64,000 bases of DNA from CAYRYU01 sp964428355 (GCA_964428355.1 CAYRYU010000021.1:1-64000), one strand, 5' to 3'; counted from the stretch's first letter, positions 17,150 to 26,301 are shown. Notes: generated by a model from the letters alone, not told the origin. Made by a program: numbers and translations.

Positions 17150-19138
17150 ATGAGCGTGGTCAAGACAACGAGCGGGAAGTGCAAGAGATGCTATACCTGC
17201 GTCCGGAACTGCCCCGTCAAGGCGATTTCGGTCGAGGCGGGGATGGCGAAAGTCCTGGACGATCTCTGCGTCTCCTGCGGAACGTGCGTCAGGGTCTGCA
17301 CCCAGAAGGCCAAACTGGTCGACAACGATATCGAGCCGGTCCAGAAAGCCCTTTCGGAGGGACAGCCACTTTCCGCACTCGTTGCTCCAAGTTTTCCCGC
17401 AAGCTTCCACAACACACACGCCAAGCAGGTTGTCGCGGGACTGAAAAGGCTCGGTTTCTCCAAGGTGATCGAGGTGGCCTTCGGCGCAGAACTGGTCGGC
17501 CGGGAAGCCCAGCGCCTCATGAACAGCCCGCTTTCGAACCGCCCCATCATTTCGAGCGCATGCCCGGTGGTCGTTTCGCTCGTGGAGATGCATTTCCCCG
17601 AGCTGATCCCCCATCTGGCCCCGATCGTTTCCCCTCTGCTTGCTCTCGGAAGATACCTTCGGGCAACTGAAACAGCGCCCATGAAGCTCGTTTTCATCGG
17701 TCCCTGCATAGCGAAAAAGCAGGAGATCCGCGACCCGAATCTTTCGGGGCTCATCGATTTCGCCCTAACCTTCCATGAGGTCAAGCTTCTTCTTTCGGAG
17801 AAGGGCATCAAATGCCACGAGATTCCGGGCCTTCCCATGGATCCCCCCTACCCCGGCCAGGGCCGGATCTTTCCGCTCATGGGTGGCCTGTTGAGAACCG
17901 GTGGAATCGGAACTGACATCCTCGACTCCAGGATCGCGATCATCGAGGGATACCCCGAGACTCTCGAGTTTCTCAGCACCTTCAAGAGAAGCCCCTCCCG
18001 CCTCGAGTTCGTCGATCTCCTTTTCTGCCGCGGGTGCATCGACGGGGTGGAGATCGATTCACCCCTTTCACACACAGAGAAGCAGAGGAAAATTCTCGAA
18101 CTCGTCGCCGAAAGCCGGCATCTGAACCCCTCCTCCCTCCCCGAGATCGAACTGAAGCGGAACTTCGAGGACCGGAAGAAACGCCTCGCCGAACCAACCG
18201 AGGCACAGGTTACCGCGATCCTCAAGGAGTTCGGCAAGGAGAAACCCGAGGACGAGCTGAACTGCGGAGCTTGCGGGTACATCTCCTGCCGCGAAAAGGC
18301 CAAGGCGGTGTTCCATGGCTTCGCCGAACCCGAGATGTGCCTTCCCCAGATCATCAAGCAACTCGAGGACGGCTATACCATGCTACGCCAGTCACACGAC
18401 CAGCTCAAGAAGGCCCAGGATGAGCTTGTACATTCCGAAAAACTCGCCTCTCTCGGCCAGCTTTCCGCCGGGGTGGCGCATGAACTCAACAACCCGCTCG
18501 GAGGAATCCTCCTTTTCTCCAATCTCCTTCTGGAAAAGCTCCAGAAGGAGCCTGCCGACGAGGTTCCCGAGGAACTCCAGGTGATCGTGAAGGAGGCTGC
18601 CCGATGCCGGAACATCGTTCGCGGACTCCTGGATTTCGCCCGTCAGAGCAAACTCCAGCGGACGAGCGTCGATATCTCGGCCCTGGCCTCCGAAATCCTC
18701 GGGATCGTGATGCGTTCTTCCGGCCCGGAGATCCGCAAACAGGAAACCTATGATCCACTCTTCCCTCCCACACTCGTCGATCCGGTCCAGTTCCGCCAGG
18801 CCCTTACCAACATCATTCAGAACGCCATGGAGGCGATGCCCAAGGGAGGAACCTGTTCCGTCTCAACGCGTTTCATCCCCGACATCCACGAAGGCGAAGT
18901 CGTGATCTCCGATACCGGAACCGGAATCCCGGAGGATGTCGTCCCAAAGCTCTTCACCCCATTCTTCACGACCAAGGGAATCGGCAAGGGAACCGGTCTC
19001 GGCCTCGCCATCTCCTACGGCATCATCAAAATGCACAGGGGAACGATTTCCGTCAAAACCCGGCCGGGAGAAGGAACATCCTTCATCATCCGTTTCCCGG
19101 TCGAGGAGGCCGCCTCCGCTGCTCACGGAAGCGAATGA
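17150..19138 (+). CDS. Putative H2/redox sensor: H-cluster-like domain fused to histidine kinase
   Basis: This 662-residue fusion begins with a two-cluster ferredoxin domain (CKRCYTCVRNCP, CVSCGTCVRVC). A [FeFe]-hydrogenase-like domain follows in which the catalytic motifs are altered but cysteines remain: SSACPVV (Cys138), GPCIAKKQE (Cys186) and FCRGCIDG (Cys293, Cys296). Next comes a C-x2-C-x4-C [4Fe-4S] module (CGACGYISC, Cys372-380), then a kinase core with the H-box SAGVAHELNNPLGG (His444), an N-box (NIIQNAMEAM) and G-boxes (DTGTGIP, GTGLGLA). There is no membrane segment. This resembles the sensory (HydS-like) branch of [FeFe]-hydrogenases, so it may detect H2 or redox state and autophosphorylate. 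I chose the ATG at 17150, 88 bases after hydA, because it precedes the first ferredoxin motif directly. Two receiver-containing genes follow immediately. Confidence 0.85.
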   Translation: MSVVKTTSGKCKRCYTCVRNCPVKAISVEAGMAKVLDDLCVSCGTCVRVCTQKAKLVDNDIEPVQKALSEGQPLSALVAPSFPASFHNTHAKQVVAGLKRLGFSKVIEVAFGAELVGREAQRLMNSPLSNRPIISSACPVVVSLVEMHFPELIPHLAPIVSPLLALGRYLRATETAPMKLVFIGPCIAKKQEIRDPNLSGLIDFALTFHEVKLLLSEKGIKCHEIPGLPMDPPYPGQGRIFPLMGGLLRTGGIGTDILDSRIAIIEGYPETLEFLSTFKRSPSRLEFVDLLFCRGCIDGVEIDSPLSHTEKQRKILELVAESRHLNPSSLPEIELKRNFEDRKKRLAEPTEAQVTAILKEFGKEKPEDELNCGACGYISCREKAKAVFHGFAEPEMCLPQIIKQLEDGYTMLRQSHDQLKKAQDELVHSEKLASLGQLSAGVAHELNNPLGGILLFSNLLLEKLQKEPADEVPEELQVIVKEAARCRNIVRGLLDFARQSKLQRTSVDISALASEILGIVMRSSGPEIRKQETYDPLFPPTLVDPVQFRQALTNIIQNAMEAMPKGGTCSVSTRFIPDIHEGEVVISDTGTGIPEDVVPKLFTPFFTTKGIGKGTGLGLAISYGIIKMHRGTISVKTRPGEGTSFIIRFPVEEAASAAHGSE

Positions 19139-19165
19139 ACACAAGAAACCGGAAAGGAGCCGCCA

Positions 19166-19576
19166 ATGAAAAAAATATTCATCATCGACGACGACATCGA
19201 CTTCGTCGCCATCCAGTCCGAGATCCTCAGGAAGGGGGGCTTCGAGGTCTCCGCCTGCCATAACTCGGGGGAGGCACTGACCCAGCTTGCTTCGGCCCCC
19301 GCCCTGCCGGACATGATCATCGTCGACCTGATGATGGAACGCGACGATGCAGGATTCCAGGTTTGCCATGCCCTGAAGAAGGACCCGCGGACGAAATCGG
19401 TCCCGATCCTGATGCTCACGGGAGTCAACAAGGCCAGGAATCTCGGCTTCGACCTGAAGTCCCCTTCCGCCCGCGAATGGATCAAGGCGGACGACTTCGC
19501 GGAAAAGCCCATCCGGCCCGAAAACCTTCTGGCCCGCGTCCATCACCTCCTGAAGACTCCCGGCCATGAGTCCTGA
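19166..19576 (+). CDS. Lone receiver-domain response regulator
   Basis: The 136-residue protein is a receiver with no output domain: acidic pocket FIIDDDIDF, acceptor Asp in IIVDLMMERDDAGF, the MLTGV switch Thr, and the conserved Lys in AEKPIRP. AAAGGAG lies before the ATG. It starts 28 bases after the sensor kinase and overlaps the next gene by 11 bases, so the three form one signalling unit. The MM-x5-GF stretch after the acceptor Asp is shared with the lone receivers at 38378-38764 and 49285-49650. It probably shuttles phosphate between kinases. Confidence 0.85.
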   Translation: MKKIFIIDDDIDFVAIQSEILRKGGFEVSACHNSGEALTQLASAPALPDMIIVDLMMERDDAGFQVCHALKKDPRTKSVPILMLTGVNKARNLGFDLKSPSAREWIKADDFAEKPIRPENLLARVHHLLKTPGHES

Positions 19577-21077
19577 CCAACCACTCAACCCGTTGGAGGA
19601 CCTTTCCGCCCCCGCCCGGATCCTGGTCGCGGACGATGAGATCTCCATAAGGCTGGGTTGTGAAAAGATCCTCGCAGCCGAGGGCTGGAAGGTGACCACC
19701 GTCGAGGACGGGCTTTCTGCAGTCAGCGCGTTCGAGGCGGAACCGTTCGATCTCGTACTGCTCGATTTGCGGATGCCTGGCCTGGACGGCCTCGGAGCCA
19801 TCAGCCGGATCAGGAAGATGGACCCGACGGCGATCATAGTCATGATTACCGGCTACGCGAGTTTCGAGACCGCGGTGAAAGCCATCCAGGACGGCGCCTA
19901 CGATTACGTTCCCAAGCCGTTCACGCCCAATGAGCTGCGGATCGTTGTCAAGAGGTGCCTGGAAAAGCGTGCCCTGATCCTCAGGAACCGCAGGCTCCAA
20001 CAGGAGCGCGAGAGGTCCCTCAAGGACCTCGCCCTCGAAAAGAGCCGGACACGGGCCATCATCAACGCGATGGCAGATCCACTGATGGTCGTCAACGCGG
20101 CGGGCGAGCTGGTCCTGTTCAACCCGGCGGCAAAGACGTTTCTCCAGGACTCCCTCGAAAAACCCGGCGTTCCCCTTTCACGTGCGGTGTCGCTTCCAGC
20201 TCTTGCGGAAAGCTTCCAGGCGGCTTGTTCCCGCCTCGATTCGAGGGTAACCGCCGCCACGACCGAGGTGGAGGATTCCGATCACGGGAAAACCTACATG
20301 ATGAACGTGGCTGCGATTCCCGCCCAGGAATCGGCCGAATCTTCCGGCACCGTCATGGTCCTTTCCGATATCACCCCCATGAAGGACCTCGAACGCACCA
20401 AATCGCGTTTCGTTTCCATCGTCGCCCACGAACTGAAGGCCCCCGTCGCCGCGATCGAGGGTTACCTGGACCTCATCCTACCCGACCTGACGGGTCCCCT
20501 CGAACAGTACAAGGCGAAGATCGAACGATGCAGGGACCGTGCCAACCTGCTTCAGAAGCTGATCCGGGAACTGCTCGACCTCTCGCGGATCGAACAGGGC
20601 CGGATCGAACGCAACCTGGAGGCGATGGATCCCTGCCCGATCATCGAAGAGACCCGCGAGTTCCTGATGGAGGAAGCGGGAAAGAAACGAGTGAAGATCG
20701 AGACGATCCCAGCCGGAAAGCCATTCAAGATCATGGGAGACCGGACGGAGATCTCGCAGATCTTCACTAACCTGCTGTCCAACGCGATCAAGTACAACCG
20801 GAACGGGGGAAGCATCACGATCCGCCATTCCGTCACCGGGGGCACCTGGCGTTCTTCCGTCATCGACACGGGCATGGGAATCTCCCCCGATCACATCAGC
20901 CACATAGGGGAGGAGTTCTTCCGGGTAAAGAACTCCCAGACCGTCCAGATCTCGGGAACCGGCCTGGGGATGGCCATCGTCAAGCGTCTTCTGGACCTCA
21001 ACAGCGCACAACTCGAGATCAAGTCCGTCCTCGGCGAGGGAAGCACCTTCACGGTCTGCTGGCCCCTTCCCGACTGA
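19566..21077 (+). CDS. Receiver-PAS-histidine kinase
   Basis: The 503-residue protein has an N-terminal receiver of NtrC-like type (ILVADDE, LLDLRMPGLDG, MITGYASFETAVKAIQDGAYDYVPKPF). A PAS domain (about 160-275) is linked to it by a coiled segment, and then comes a kinase core (VSIVAHELKAPVAAIEG H-box, LLSNAIKYN N-box, DTGMGIS and GTGLGMAI G-boxes). There is no transmembrane segment. It may take phosphate from the upstream H-cluster kinase or be regulated by it. No DNA-binding output domain is encoded in the cluster, so the final response regulator must lie elsewhere. Confidence 0.88.
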   Translation: MSPDQPLNPLEDLSAPARILVADDEISIRLGCEKILAAEGWKVTTVEDGLSAVSAFEAEPFDLVLLDLRMPGLDGLGAISRIRKMDPTAIIVMITGYASFETAVKAIQDGAYDYVPKPFTPNELRIVVKRCLEKRALILRNRRLQQERERSLKDLALEKSRTRAIINAMADPLMVVNAAGELVLFNPAAKTFLQDSLEKPGVPLSRAVSLPALAESFQAACSRLDSRVTAATTEVEDSDHGKTYMMNVAAIPAQESAESSGTVMVLSDITPMKDLERTKSRFVSIVAHELKAPVAAIEGYLDLILPDLTGPLEQYKAKIERCRDRANLLQKLIRELLDLSRIEQGRIERNLEAMDPCPIIEETREFLMEEAGKKRVKIETIPAGKPFKIMGDRTEISQIFTNLLSNAIKYNRNGGSITIRHSVTGGTWRSSVIDTGMGISPDHISHIGEEFFRVKNSQTVQISGTGLGMAIVKRLLDLNSAQLEIKSVLGEGSTFTVCWPLPD

Positions 21078-21188
21078 GTTCTGGGCGTTTCTTCGCCACC
21101 CTGTCCGAACCGCCGGGCCCCGAGATAGGTCTTTCCCCCGAATGGTGGATGACACCACCGGAACGGGAAAACGTGAAAGGAACTTGAG

Positions 21189-21914
21189 ATGGCCGACGAG
21201 CAGAAATCGACCGGATCGACTTCTTCGGAACCCCCTTTCCAGAATGTGAAGGTTCATCGCGGAATGGAAGTGCTTCTCGTAAAAGCGGCCCTGGACCCTC
21301 CCTTTCTCGAGGACCTCGTCCGTCACAGGTCGAAAGTGGCTTTCGCCGCGCAGGTTCAACTCTCCGAGGAGGAGAGACGGATCCTTGACAGCGTGCCGGA
21401 GCCCCAGCTTCGCCAGATGGCGGCTTCCATCCGGATTCCCCCGGAAAAGGCCGACCAGCTCAGGAAGAACCTCTCGGGCCCGGGAATCGTCGAATACGCG
21501 CTGATCCTGGGAGTCGTGGGGGCGATAGTCATTGCCGGGGGGACTTCCTCCGGGGGGCATATCGAAGGGATCTTCAACACGATCTCGGGTGAAATCTCCA
21601 AAGCCCCTTCCGCGGAAAAGGCCGAGGTGAAATCCAATTTCTCGGGAAAGCCGTTCGATGAGGCGGTCGGCCTGATGGGCGTGGAAACGGGGTTTTCCGT
21701 GCAGATTCTCTCCCCCGAATCCCTGGACCGGAAGAGAAGAATCACGGTGAACACCAGCGGAATGACCTTGTCGCACGCTTTACGAGCGATCTGCCTGGAA
21801 ACGGGAGCCCCCAATTTCAAGGTCGAAATGCGTGAAATGGATGGTCAGAAAGTCATCATCACCTTCACGGACATGCGGAAGCCTGACCCGGACCCCGCCG
21901 GAACGCGAAGATAG
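21189..21914 (+). CDS. Composite protein: helical N-domain, Flp-pilin-like membrane segment, STN-like C-domain
   Basis: The 241-residue product does not match a single family I know. Residues about 25-95 form a helical region (LLVKAALDPPFLEDLVRHR ... LSEEERRILDSVPEPQLRQM) that resembles LigA/Nif11-type leader helices. Next comes GPGIVEYALILGVVGAIVIAGG, a hydrophobic segment with the Gly and Glu-Tyr pattern of type IVb (Flp) prepilins. The C-terminal 80 residues (KPFDEAVGLMGVETGFSVQI ... TLSHALRAICLETG) look like an STN/secretin N-terminal fold. AAAGGAAC lies before the ATG. It stands alone between the kinase and xdhC. Confidence 0.6.
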   Translation: MADEQKSTGSTSSEPPFQNVKVHRGMEVLLVKAALDPPFLEDLVRHRSKVAFAAQVQLSEEERRILDSVPEPQLRQMAASIRIPPEKADQLRKNLSGPGIVEYALILGVVGAIVIAGGTSSGGHIEGIFNTISGEISKAPSAEKAEVKSNFSGKPFDEAVGLMGVETGFSVQILSPESLDRKRRITVNTSGMTLSHALRAICLETGAPNFKVEMREMDGQKVIITFTDMRKPDPDPAGTRR

Positions 21915-22019
21915 ACCCGGGGCAAGGGATCAGGGATCGATAGCCGGTGGCGATGCCGGCTGTTTTTTCCCCGCAAAGACTGATATCATCATCGATCAAC
22001 CCAACGGAGGTCGGAAAGA

Positions 22020-22823
22020 ATGAATACGAATTCGATGCGGGATTTGCGGGAAGCGATGTCGAGGGGCGAGCGGTTCGCCATGTGTACGGTCGTCCGTTCG
22101 ATGGGAAGCAGCCCAGGTTCGGAAGGTCAGAAGATGTTCGTCTTCACCGACGGATCGACCCTGGGAACGGTCGGCGGAGGTGTCAACGAGGAGAAAACCC
22201 GGCAGAAGGCTCTCCATCAGCTCGTAGAGGGGGGAAGCCTGATGCTCGGGTTCGACATGGCCAAAGGGACTGATCCAGGCGACCCGATCTGCGGCGGAAA
22301 CATGGAAGTCTTCATCGAGGTGATCCAGGACAGCCCGCGGATGGTGGTTTTCGGCGGGGGCCACATCGGCAAGGTCGTGACCCGGCTGGCCGCAGTCGCT
22401 GGGTTCAGGGTCACCCTGGTCGACGATCGTCCGGAGGTTGCCGAAGAATGCCGGTTCCCCGAAGTTGACCGGGTCCTGTGCTGCCCCTATGAGGAATCCG
22501 TTGCCAAGGCCGGGATCGAAGCCGACACCGCGGTGATCATCGTCACTCCGGGCCACGCGAAGGACCGGGAGGTCCTGGACCGCGCCGTGAAGACGCCGGC
22601 GAAATATATCGGAATGATAGGTTCCGCCAAGAAGGTCAAGGAGACGAAAGCCAGGCTTGTCGCCGAGGGGGCCGATCCGAAGCGAATGGATGGGGTCTTC
22701 TCCCCCATCGGGATCAACCTCGGCGGTGACTCCCCCGAGGAAATCGCCGTTTCCATTCTCGCCCAGGTGGTGGCATTCCGGAATGGCAAGACGATCCCGT
22801 TCATTCGCAACCAGGACGCGTGA
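22020..22823 (+). CDS. XdhC/CoxF-family molybdenum hydroxylase accessory protein
   Basis: The 267-residue protein has the XdhC layout: an N-terminal XdhC/CoxI region (MCTVVRSMGSSPGSEGQKMFV ... GTVGGGVNEE), and a C-terminal Rossmann domain starting MVVFGGGHIGKVV and including MIGSAKKVKETK. Family members insert or sulfurate/selenate the molybdenum cofactor of hydroxylases. In selenium users, relatives occur with selenium-dependent molybdenum hydroxylases; here selD, yedF and a desulfurase-like gene lie 9-12 kb away, but no hydroxylase subunit is visible in the window. GGAGG and GGAAAG precede the ATG. Confidence 0.82.
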   Translation: MNTNSMRDLREAMSRGERFAMCTVVRSMGSSPGSEGQKMFVFTDGSTLGTVGGGVNEEKTRQKALHQLVEGGSLMLGFDMAKGTDPGDPICGGNMEVFIEVIQDSPRMVVFGGGHIGKVVTRLAAVAGFRVTLVDDRPEVAEECRFPEVDRVLCCPYEESVAKAGIEADTAVIIVTPGHAKDREVLDRAVKTPAKYIGMIGSAKKVKETKARLVAEGADPKRMDGVFSPIGINLGGDSPEEIAVSILAQVVAFRNGKTIPFIRNQDA

Positions 22824-22828
22824 AATCC

Positions 22829-22872
22829 GGGGACGCGGGATTTTTCCCCTTCGGGGAAAAACTTCGTCCCCG
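22829..22872. terminator. Bidirectional hairpin between convergent xdhC-like and atpG genes
   Basis: Nested perfect stems: CGGGGACG (22829-22836) with CGTCCCCG (22865-22872), and inside it TTTTTCCCC (22841-22849) with GGGGAAAAA (22853-22861). It is placed between two convergent genes. Confidence 0.55.
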
Positions 22873-22898
22873 AATCTCCCTCGCGGCCCCGAATTTCC

Positions 22899-23855
22899 CT
22901 ACCTGAGCAGTTCGAAACCGGCAAGGACGTCTGACAGCTCGGCGGAGATGGCGGTCTGTCTCTGCTCGTGATACTCGCGGCCGAGGCCTTCCAGGCGCTC
23001 CCCGATATTCCGTTCCGCGCGCTGCATTGCGGCGAGACGCGTGGAATGCTCGGCGGCTCCCGATCTGGCGCATGCCTTGAAAAGGGCTACGAACAGGTAT
23101 TCCCGGATGAGTGCTTCGAGGGTGGCTTCGCTTCCCAGGATCGATTCGGGGCGGCGGCGGCCAGGCCATTTCTGGGAAGCCAGTTTATCGAGCATTACGA
23201 CATCCATTGGAAGGAGGTGCTCAGCCACCGGCTCAAACCCGGAGCCGGGGAAAGGGCGGTTGAAGAACACCAGTATTCCGGAAAAGGACAGCCGAAGGCG
23301 GGTATCTTCGATGTCCCGAAGAAGGGCGCATAACAAGGATGGGATCGACTCCACGGATTCGGGGACTTCCCAGGCTTCCCCCAGGGCGAACCCACACCCT
23401 TCCAGCCGCGACCAGACCTGTTCCCCAACCACCCAGAGGCGACAATCGGCCCCCAGGGCAAGCAGCCGGTCGCGGGTGAACCTCGCCAACCGGTCGTTGA
23501 AATCCGCAACCATTCCGTGATCTGCACCGAAAACCACGACTCCAAGACGTTTTCCGCGTTTCGAATCCGTTTCCCCGGGTGCGGGGGAGGCTTTCTCCGC
23601 CTCAGATGCCGTGCTCGAAAGACCCTTCCTTCGGATACCTTTACCGGACAAGCGGGAAACAAGGTCGGCACCATGCTTCCTAAGCAGGATGCCAAATCCC
23701 GTTTCAACGGTCCTGACATAGTCCTCCAGGGCGGAAAGCGAGGTTTCGTACGGGCCGATGCTTACAGCGGCAAGCGATTTCATCGTCCTGACGACCGAAA
23801 GCAATCCTTCCGCGCTCCGGATCTGGCGCTTGATGGCCTGCGGGGTCCTGCTCAA
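22899..23855 (-). CDS. atpG: N-type F-ATPase gamma subunit
   Basis: The 318-residue protein is the central-stalk gamma subunit, last gene of the operon. The N-terminal helix (IKRQIRSAEGLLSVVRTMKSLAAVSI) and C-terminal helix (MQRAERNIGERLEGLGREYHEQRQTAISAELSDVLAG) form the coiled coil that turns inside the alpha3beta3 head. It starts with TTG at 23855, overlapping the atpA stop (TTGA). It is somewhat longer than the usual 280-290 residues because of a Ser/Lys-rich insert near residues 70-100. Confidence 0.85.
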   Translation of the reverse strand: MSRTPQAIKRQIRSAEGLLSVVRTMKSLAAVSIGPYETSLSALEDYVRTVETGFGILLRKHGADLVSRLSGKGIRRKGLSSTASEAEKASPAPGETDSKRGKRLGVVVFGADHGMVADFNDRLARFTRDRLLALGADCRLWVVGEQVWSRLEGCGFALGEAWEVPESVESIPSLLCALLRDIEDTRLRLSFSGILVFFNRPFPGSGFEPVAEHLLPMDVVMLDKLASQKWPGRRRPESILGSEATLEALIREYLFVALFKACARSGAAEHSTRLAAMQRAERNIGERLEGLGREYHEQRQTAISAELSDVLAGFELLR

Positions 23856-25489
23856 CCTCTGCCTCTCCCCTCCCCCGGTGGTCTCACGGAAACCGCTTCT
23901 GGCCCCAATCCTCCGGGCACTCCTTCCTCGTGCGGCACCTCTTCGAAGAAGCCCCGCAGGGTCTCCTCAGCGATTGCCTGGAGTGCCTGCTCGTCAGCCC
24001 GGGAAAGCGGTTCACGCCCCGTGATCCGCATCGCGAGCTCCGCAGGGAATTTTCCGGCGGCACCGCGCAAAGCCTTTTCTGCCTCATCAAGGGACTTCTC
24101 GGGGACCTTGTCGAGGAGCCCCCGGGTCAGGGAAAAAAGTATCAGGACCTGCTGGAACACGTCGAGCAGGTCCTCCGCCCCCTGTTTGAGGCAGTGACGG
24201 ATCCGCCGGCCATGTTCGATCACGCGGCGGGTGCTTTCATCGAGACGGGTTCCGAACCGGGAAAACATCTCGAGCTCCTCGAACTGGGAATACAGGAGCT
24301 TGACCTCGCTGGAAACGGCCCTGTAAACGGGATACTGGGCCTTTCCCCCGACCCGGGAAACGGAGATTCCGATGTCGACCGCGGGCAGAACACCCTTTTG
24401 GAAGAGGAGGGGAGAAAGGTAGATCTGCCCGTCGGTGATGGAAATGAGATTTGTCGGGATATAGGCGGAAAGGTTCTGTGCCTCGGTCTCCACGATCGGC
24501 AAAGCCGTCAACGACCCGCCTCCACGGTCGGCAACCAGGCGGGTGGAGCGCTCGAGAAGCCGGGAATGGATGTAGAAGATGTCCCCGGGGAAAGCCTCCC
24601 GGCCGGGGGGACGCCGGAGCAGGAGAGAAAGTTCCCGGTAGGCCCGGGCATGGCATCCCAGGTCGTCGTAAACGATGAGGACGTCCCGACCCTTTTCCAT
24701 GAACCGTTCGGCGACGCTGGTAGCGGCATATGGTGCGATGAACTGGGGGCCGGGGCCCTGGTCGGGCTCCGCGACGATCACGACGGACGAGGACAACGCC
24801 CCGGTTTCGCGCAACCTGGCTACGACGCGAGCGACCGAGGCCCCTCGCTGGCCGATCGCGCAATAAACGCTGACCAGACCCTTGTCACGCTGGTTGACCA
24901 TAGCCGCCAACGCAAGGGCCGTTTTCCCGGTCTGCCTGTCCCCGAGTATCAGCTGCCTCTGCCCACGCCCGATGGGAAGGAGGGCATCCACGACCTTCAC
25001 CCCGGTTTCCAAAGGAACGCGGACAGGAAGCCGATCCACGATGGGTGGCGCTTCACGTTCGATAGGGGCCCGGTGCGAAAAGACGAGGGGCCCGGCCCCA
25101 TCCAGGGCGGCTCCCAGCGGTGAAAGAACCCGTCCCAGAAGACCTTCCCCGACCGGAACATCCAGGACCCGCCCAAGACGCTTCGCGGAACTTCCAGCCG
25201 ACAACGTGTCGGCCCGCCCGAGGACGGCACAGCCGATCTCCTGCTCATCCAGCTGGAGAGCGACTCCGAGGCTCCCGTCCTGAAACTCCACAAGCTCGTC
25301 CAGGCGGACTCCCGGGAGACCGCGAACGGTGGCGATCCCGTTCCCCACCTTCGAAACGACCCCGACTTCCTGGATTAATGGCTTCCGAACGATTCCTTCG
25401 CGGGCTTCGGCAAGCCAGCCGAAAGTCGAATCCAGGACCGAGGCGAACTCCGGCGCGGGAATGCCTCCGGATGGCAACCCCCCACTCAT
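23852..25489 (-). CDS. atpA: N-type F-ATPase alpha subunit
   Basis: The 545-residue protein is the non-catalytic nucleotide-binding subunit of F1, with P-loop GDRQTGKTALAL, the ADGR-like segment and the ALPIVETEAQNLSAYIPTN region typical of alpha. I chose the ATG at 25489, which overlaps the atpF stop (ATGA) and gives a normal length; an in-frame extension upstream would only overlap atpF. The C-terminal tail (after about residue 515) is rich in Gly, Pro and Glu and is probably unstructured. Confidence 0.92.
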   Translation of the reverse strand: MSGGLPSGGIPAPEFASVLDSTFGWLAEAREGIVRKPLIQEVGVVSKVGNGIATVRGLPGVRLDELVEFQDGSLGVALQLDEQEIGCAVLGRADTLSAGSSAKRLGRVLDVPVGEGLLGRVLSPLGAALDGAGPLVFSHRAPIEREAPPIVDRLPVRVPLETGVKVVDALLPIGRGQRQLILGDRQTGKTALALAAMVNQRDKGLVSVYCAIGQRGASVARVVARLRETGALSSSVVIVAEPDQGPGPQFIAPYAATSVAERFMEKGRDVLIVYDDLGCHARAYRELSLLLRRPPGREAFPGDIFYIHSRLLERSTRLVADRGGGSLTALPIVETEAQNLSAYIPTNLISITDGQIYLSPLLFQKGVLPAVDIGISVSRVGGKAQYPVYRAVSSEVKLLYSQFEELEMFSRFGTRLDESTRRVIEHGRRIRHCLKQGAEDLLDVFQQVLILFSLTRGLLDKVPEKSLDEAEKALRGAAGKFPAELAMRITGREPLSRADEQALQAIAEETLRGFFEEVPHEEGVPGGLGPEAVSVRPPGEGRGRG

Positions 25490-26286
25490 TTCGCCACCGT
25501 TCCTTCCGACTCGACCAGGGCGGAAAACCGCTCCTCGATGGAGGAGAGATACTCCGCGAAGGTCCAGGCGGCTTTCCGTCCTCCCGCGACGCACTCGATC
25601 CCGGCGATCAACTCGGGGGCGGTCACGAACTCCAATCGCAGGGATTGCGCTCCACCCTGGGGGGAATCGAGTCCGTCGAGCATCCCCCGCAGCTTTCCGG
25701 AAACCAGCTCCCTCAGATCGGGGGGAAGCTCGAATGCGCTTCTGACCTGGATCAGGCACCCATCCTGGCGGGCCATCTTTTCCCATTCGAGCTTCTCGGA
25801 TTCCGGAAGGGTTTCCATCTCCCTCAGGAAAGCCTGCACCAAGGCATTTTCCAGCCCCGAGTCGGCCATATCCCGCAGGATCTTCCGCGAAAGGGCCACG
25901 ACCTCCCGGCCCGTCAATTCGGCAATCCGTCGTCTCCAGGAGGCCTGGTCCTCGGCGATCCGCCTGGTCCACTGTTCCTCGAGCCCGGCGACATTCCGGC
26001 GGGCTTCTTCCGTGAGTCGGGCACGCAGGGCATCGACTTCCGCCTGAACTGTCTTCATGCGTTCCTCACGCCCCAGTTCGAACTCGGCGCGGCTCTTTTT
26101 CAGTTCCTCACGCTCCCGGGAGGCTTCCTCCTGACGGCGCGAGGCTTCGGACAAGTCGGTATCGATCCGCTTCTGGCGTTCGTCCAGGGCTTCGAGAAGG
26201 GGCTTGTACAAAAAGGCCTTCAACAGCCAGACAAGGATCAGGAAGTTCACCATCTGGGCGAATACGGTGAATCCGTCTATCAGCAT
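25486..26286 (-). CDS. atpF: N-type F-ATPase b subunit with delta-like C-terminus
   Basis: The 266-residue protein begins with a membrane anchor (FTVFAQMVNFLILVWLLKAFLYKPLL), continues as a long charged coiled coil to about residue 140, and ends in a globular part (LRLEFVTAPELIAGIECVAGGRKAAW) resembling the C-terminal region of the delta subunit. The operon has no separate atpH, so this long b probably does both stator jobs, as in N-ATPases. AAGGGA lies shortly before the ATG. Confidence 0.85.
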   Translation of the reverse strand: MLIDGFTVFAQMVNFLILVWLLKAFLYKPLLEALDERQKRIDTDLSEASRRQEEASREREELKKSRAEFELGREERMKTVQAEVDALRARLTEEARRNVAGLEEQWTRRIAEDQASWRRRIAELTGREVVALSRKILRDMADSGLENALVQAFLREMETLPESEKLEWEKMARQDGCLIQVRSAFELPPDLRELVSGKLRGMLDGLDSPQGGAQSLRLEFVTAPELIAGIECVAGGRKAAWTFAEYLSSIEERFSALVESEGTVAK

Positions 26287-26301
26287 TGGGTCCCTTTCCG
26301 C

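Noticed and set aside
25490..25972. A longer alpha subunit starting at 25972
   Set aside because: The extra 161 residues overlap atpF completely and do not resemble any ATPase sequence; the ATG at 25489 overlapping the atpF stop gives the normal length.
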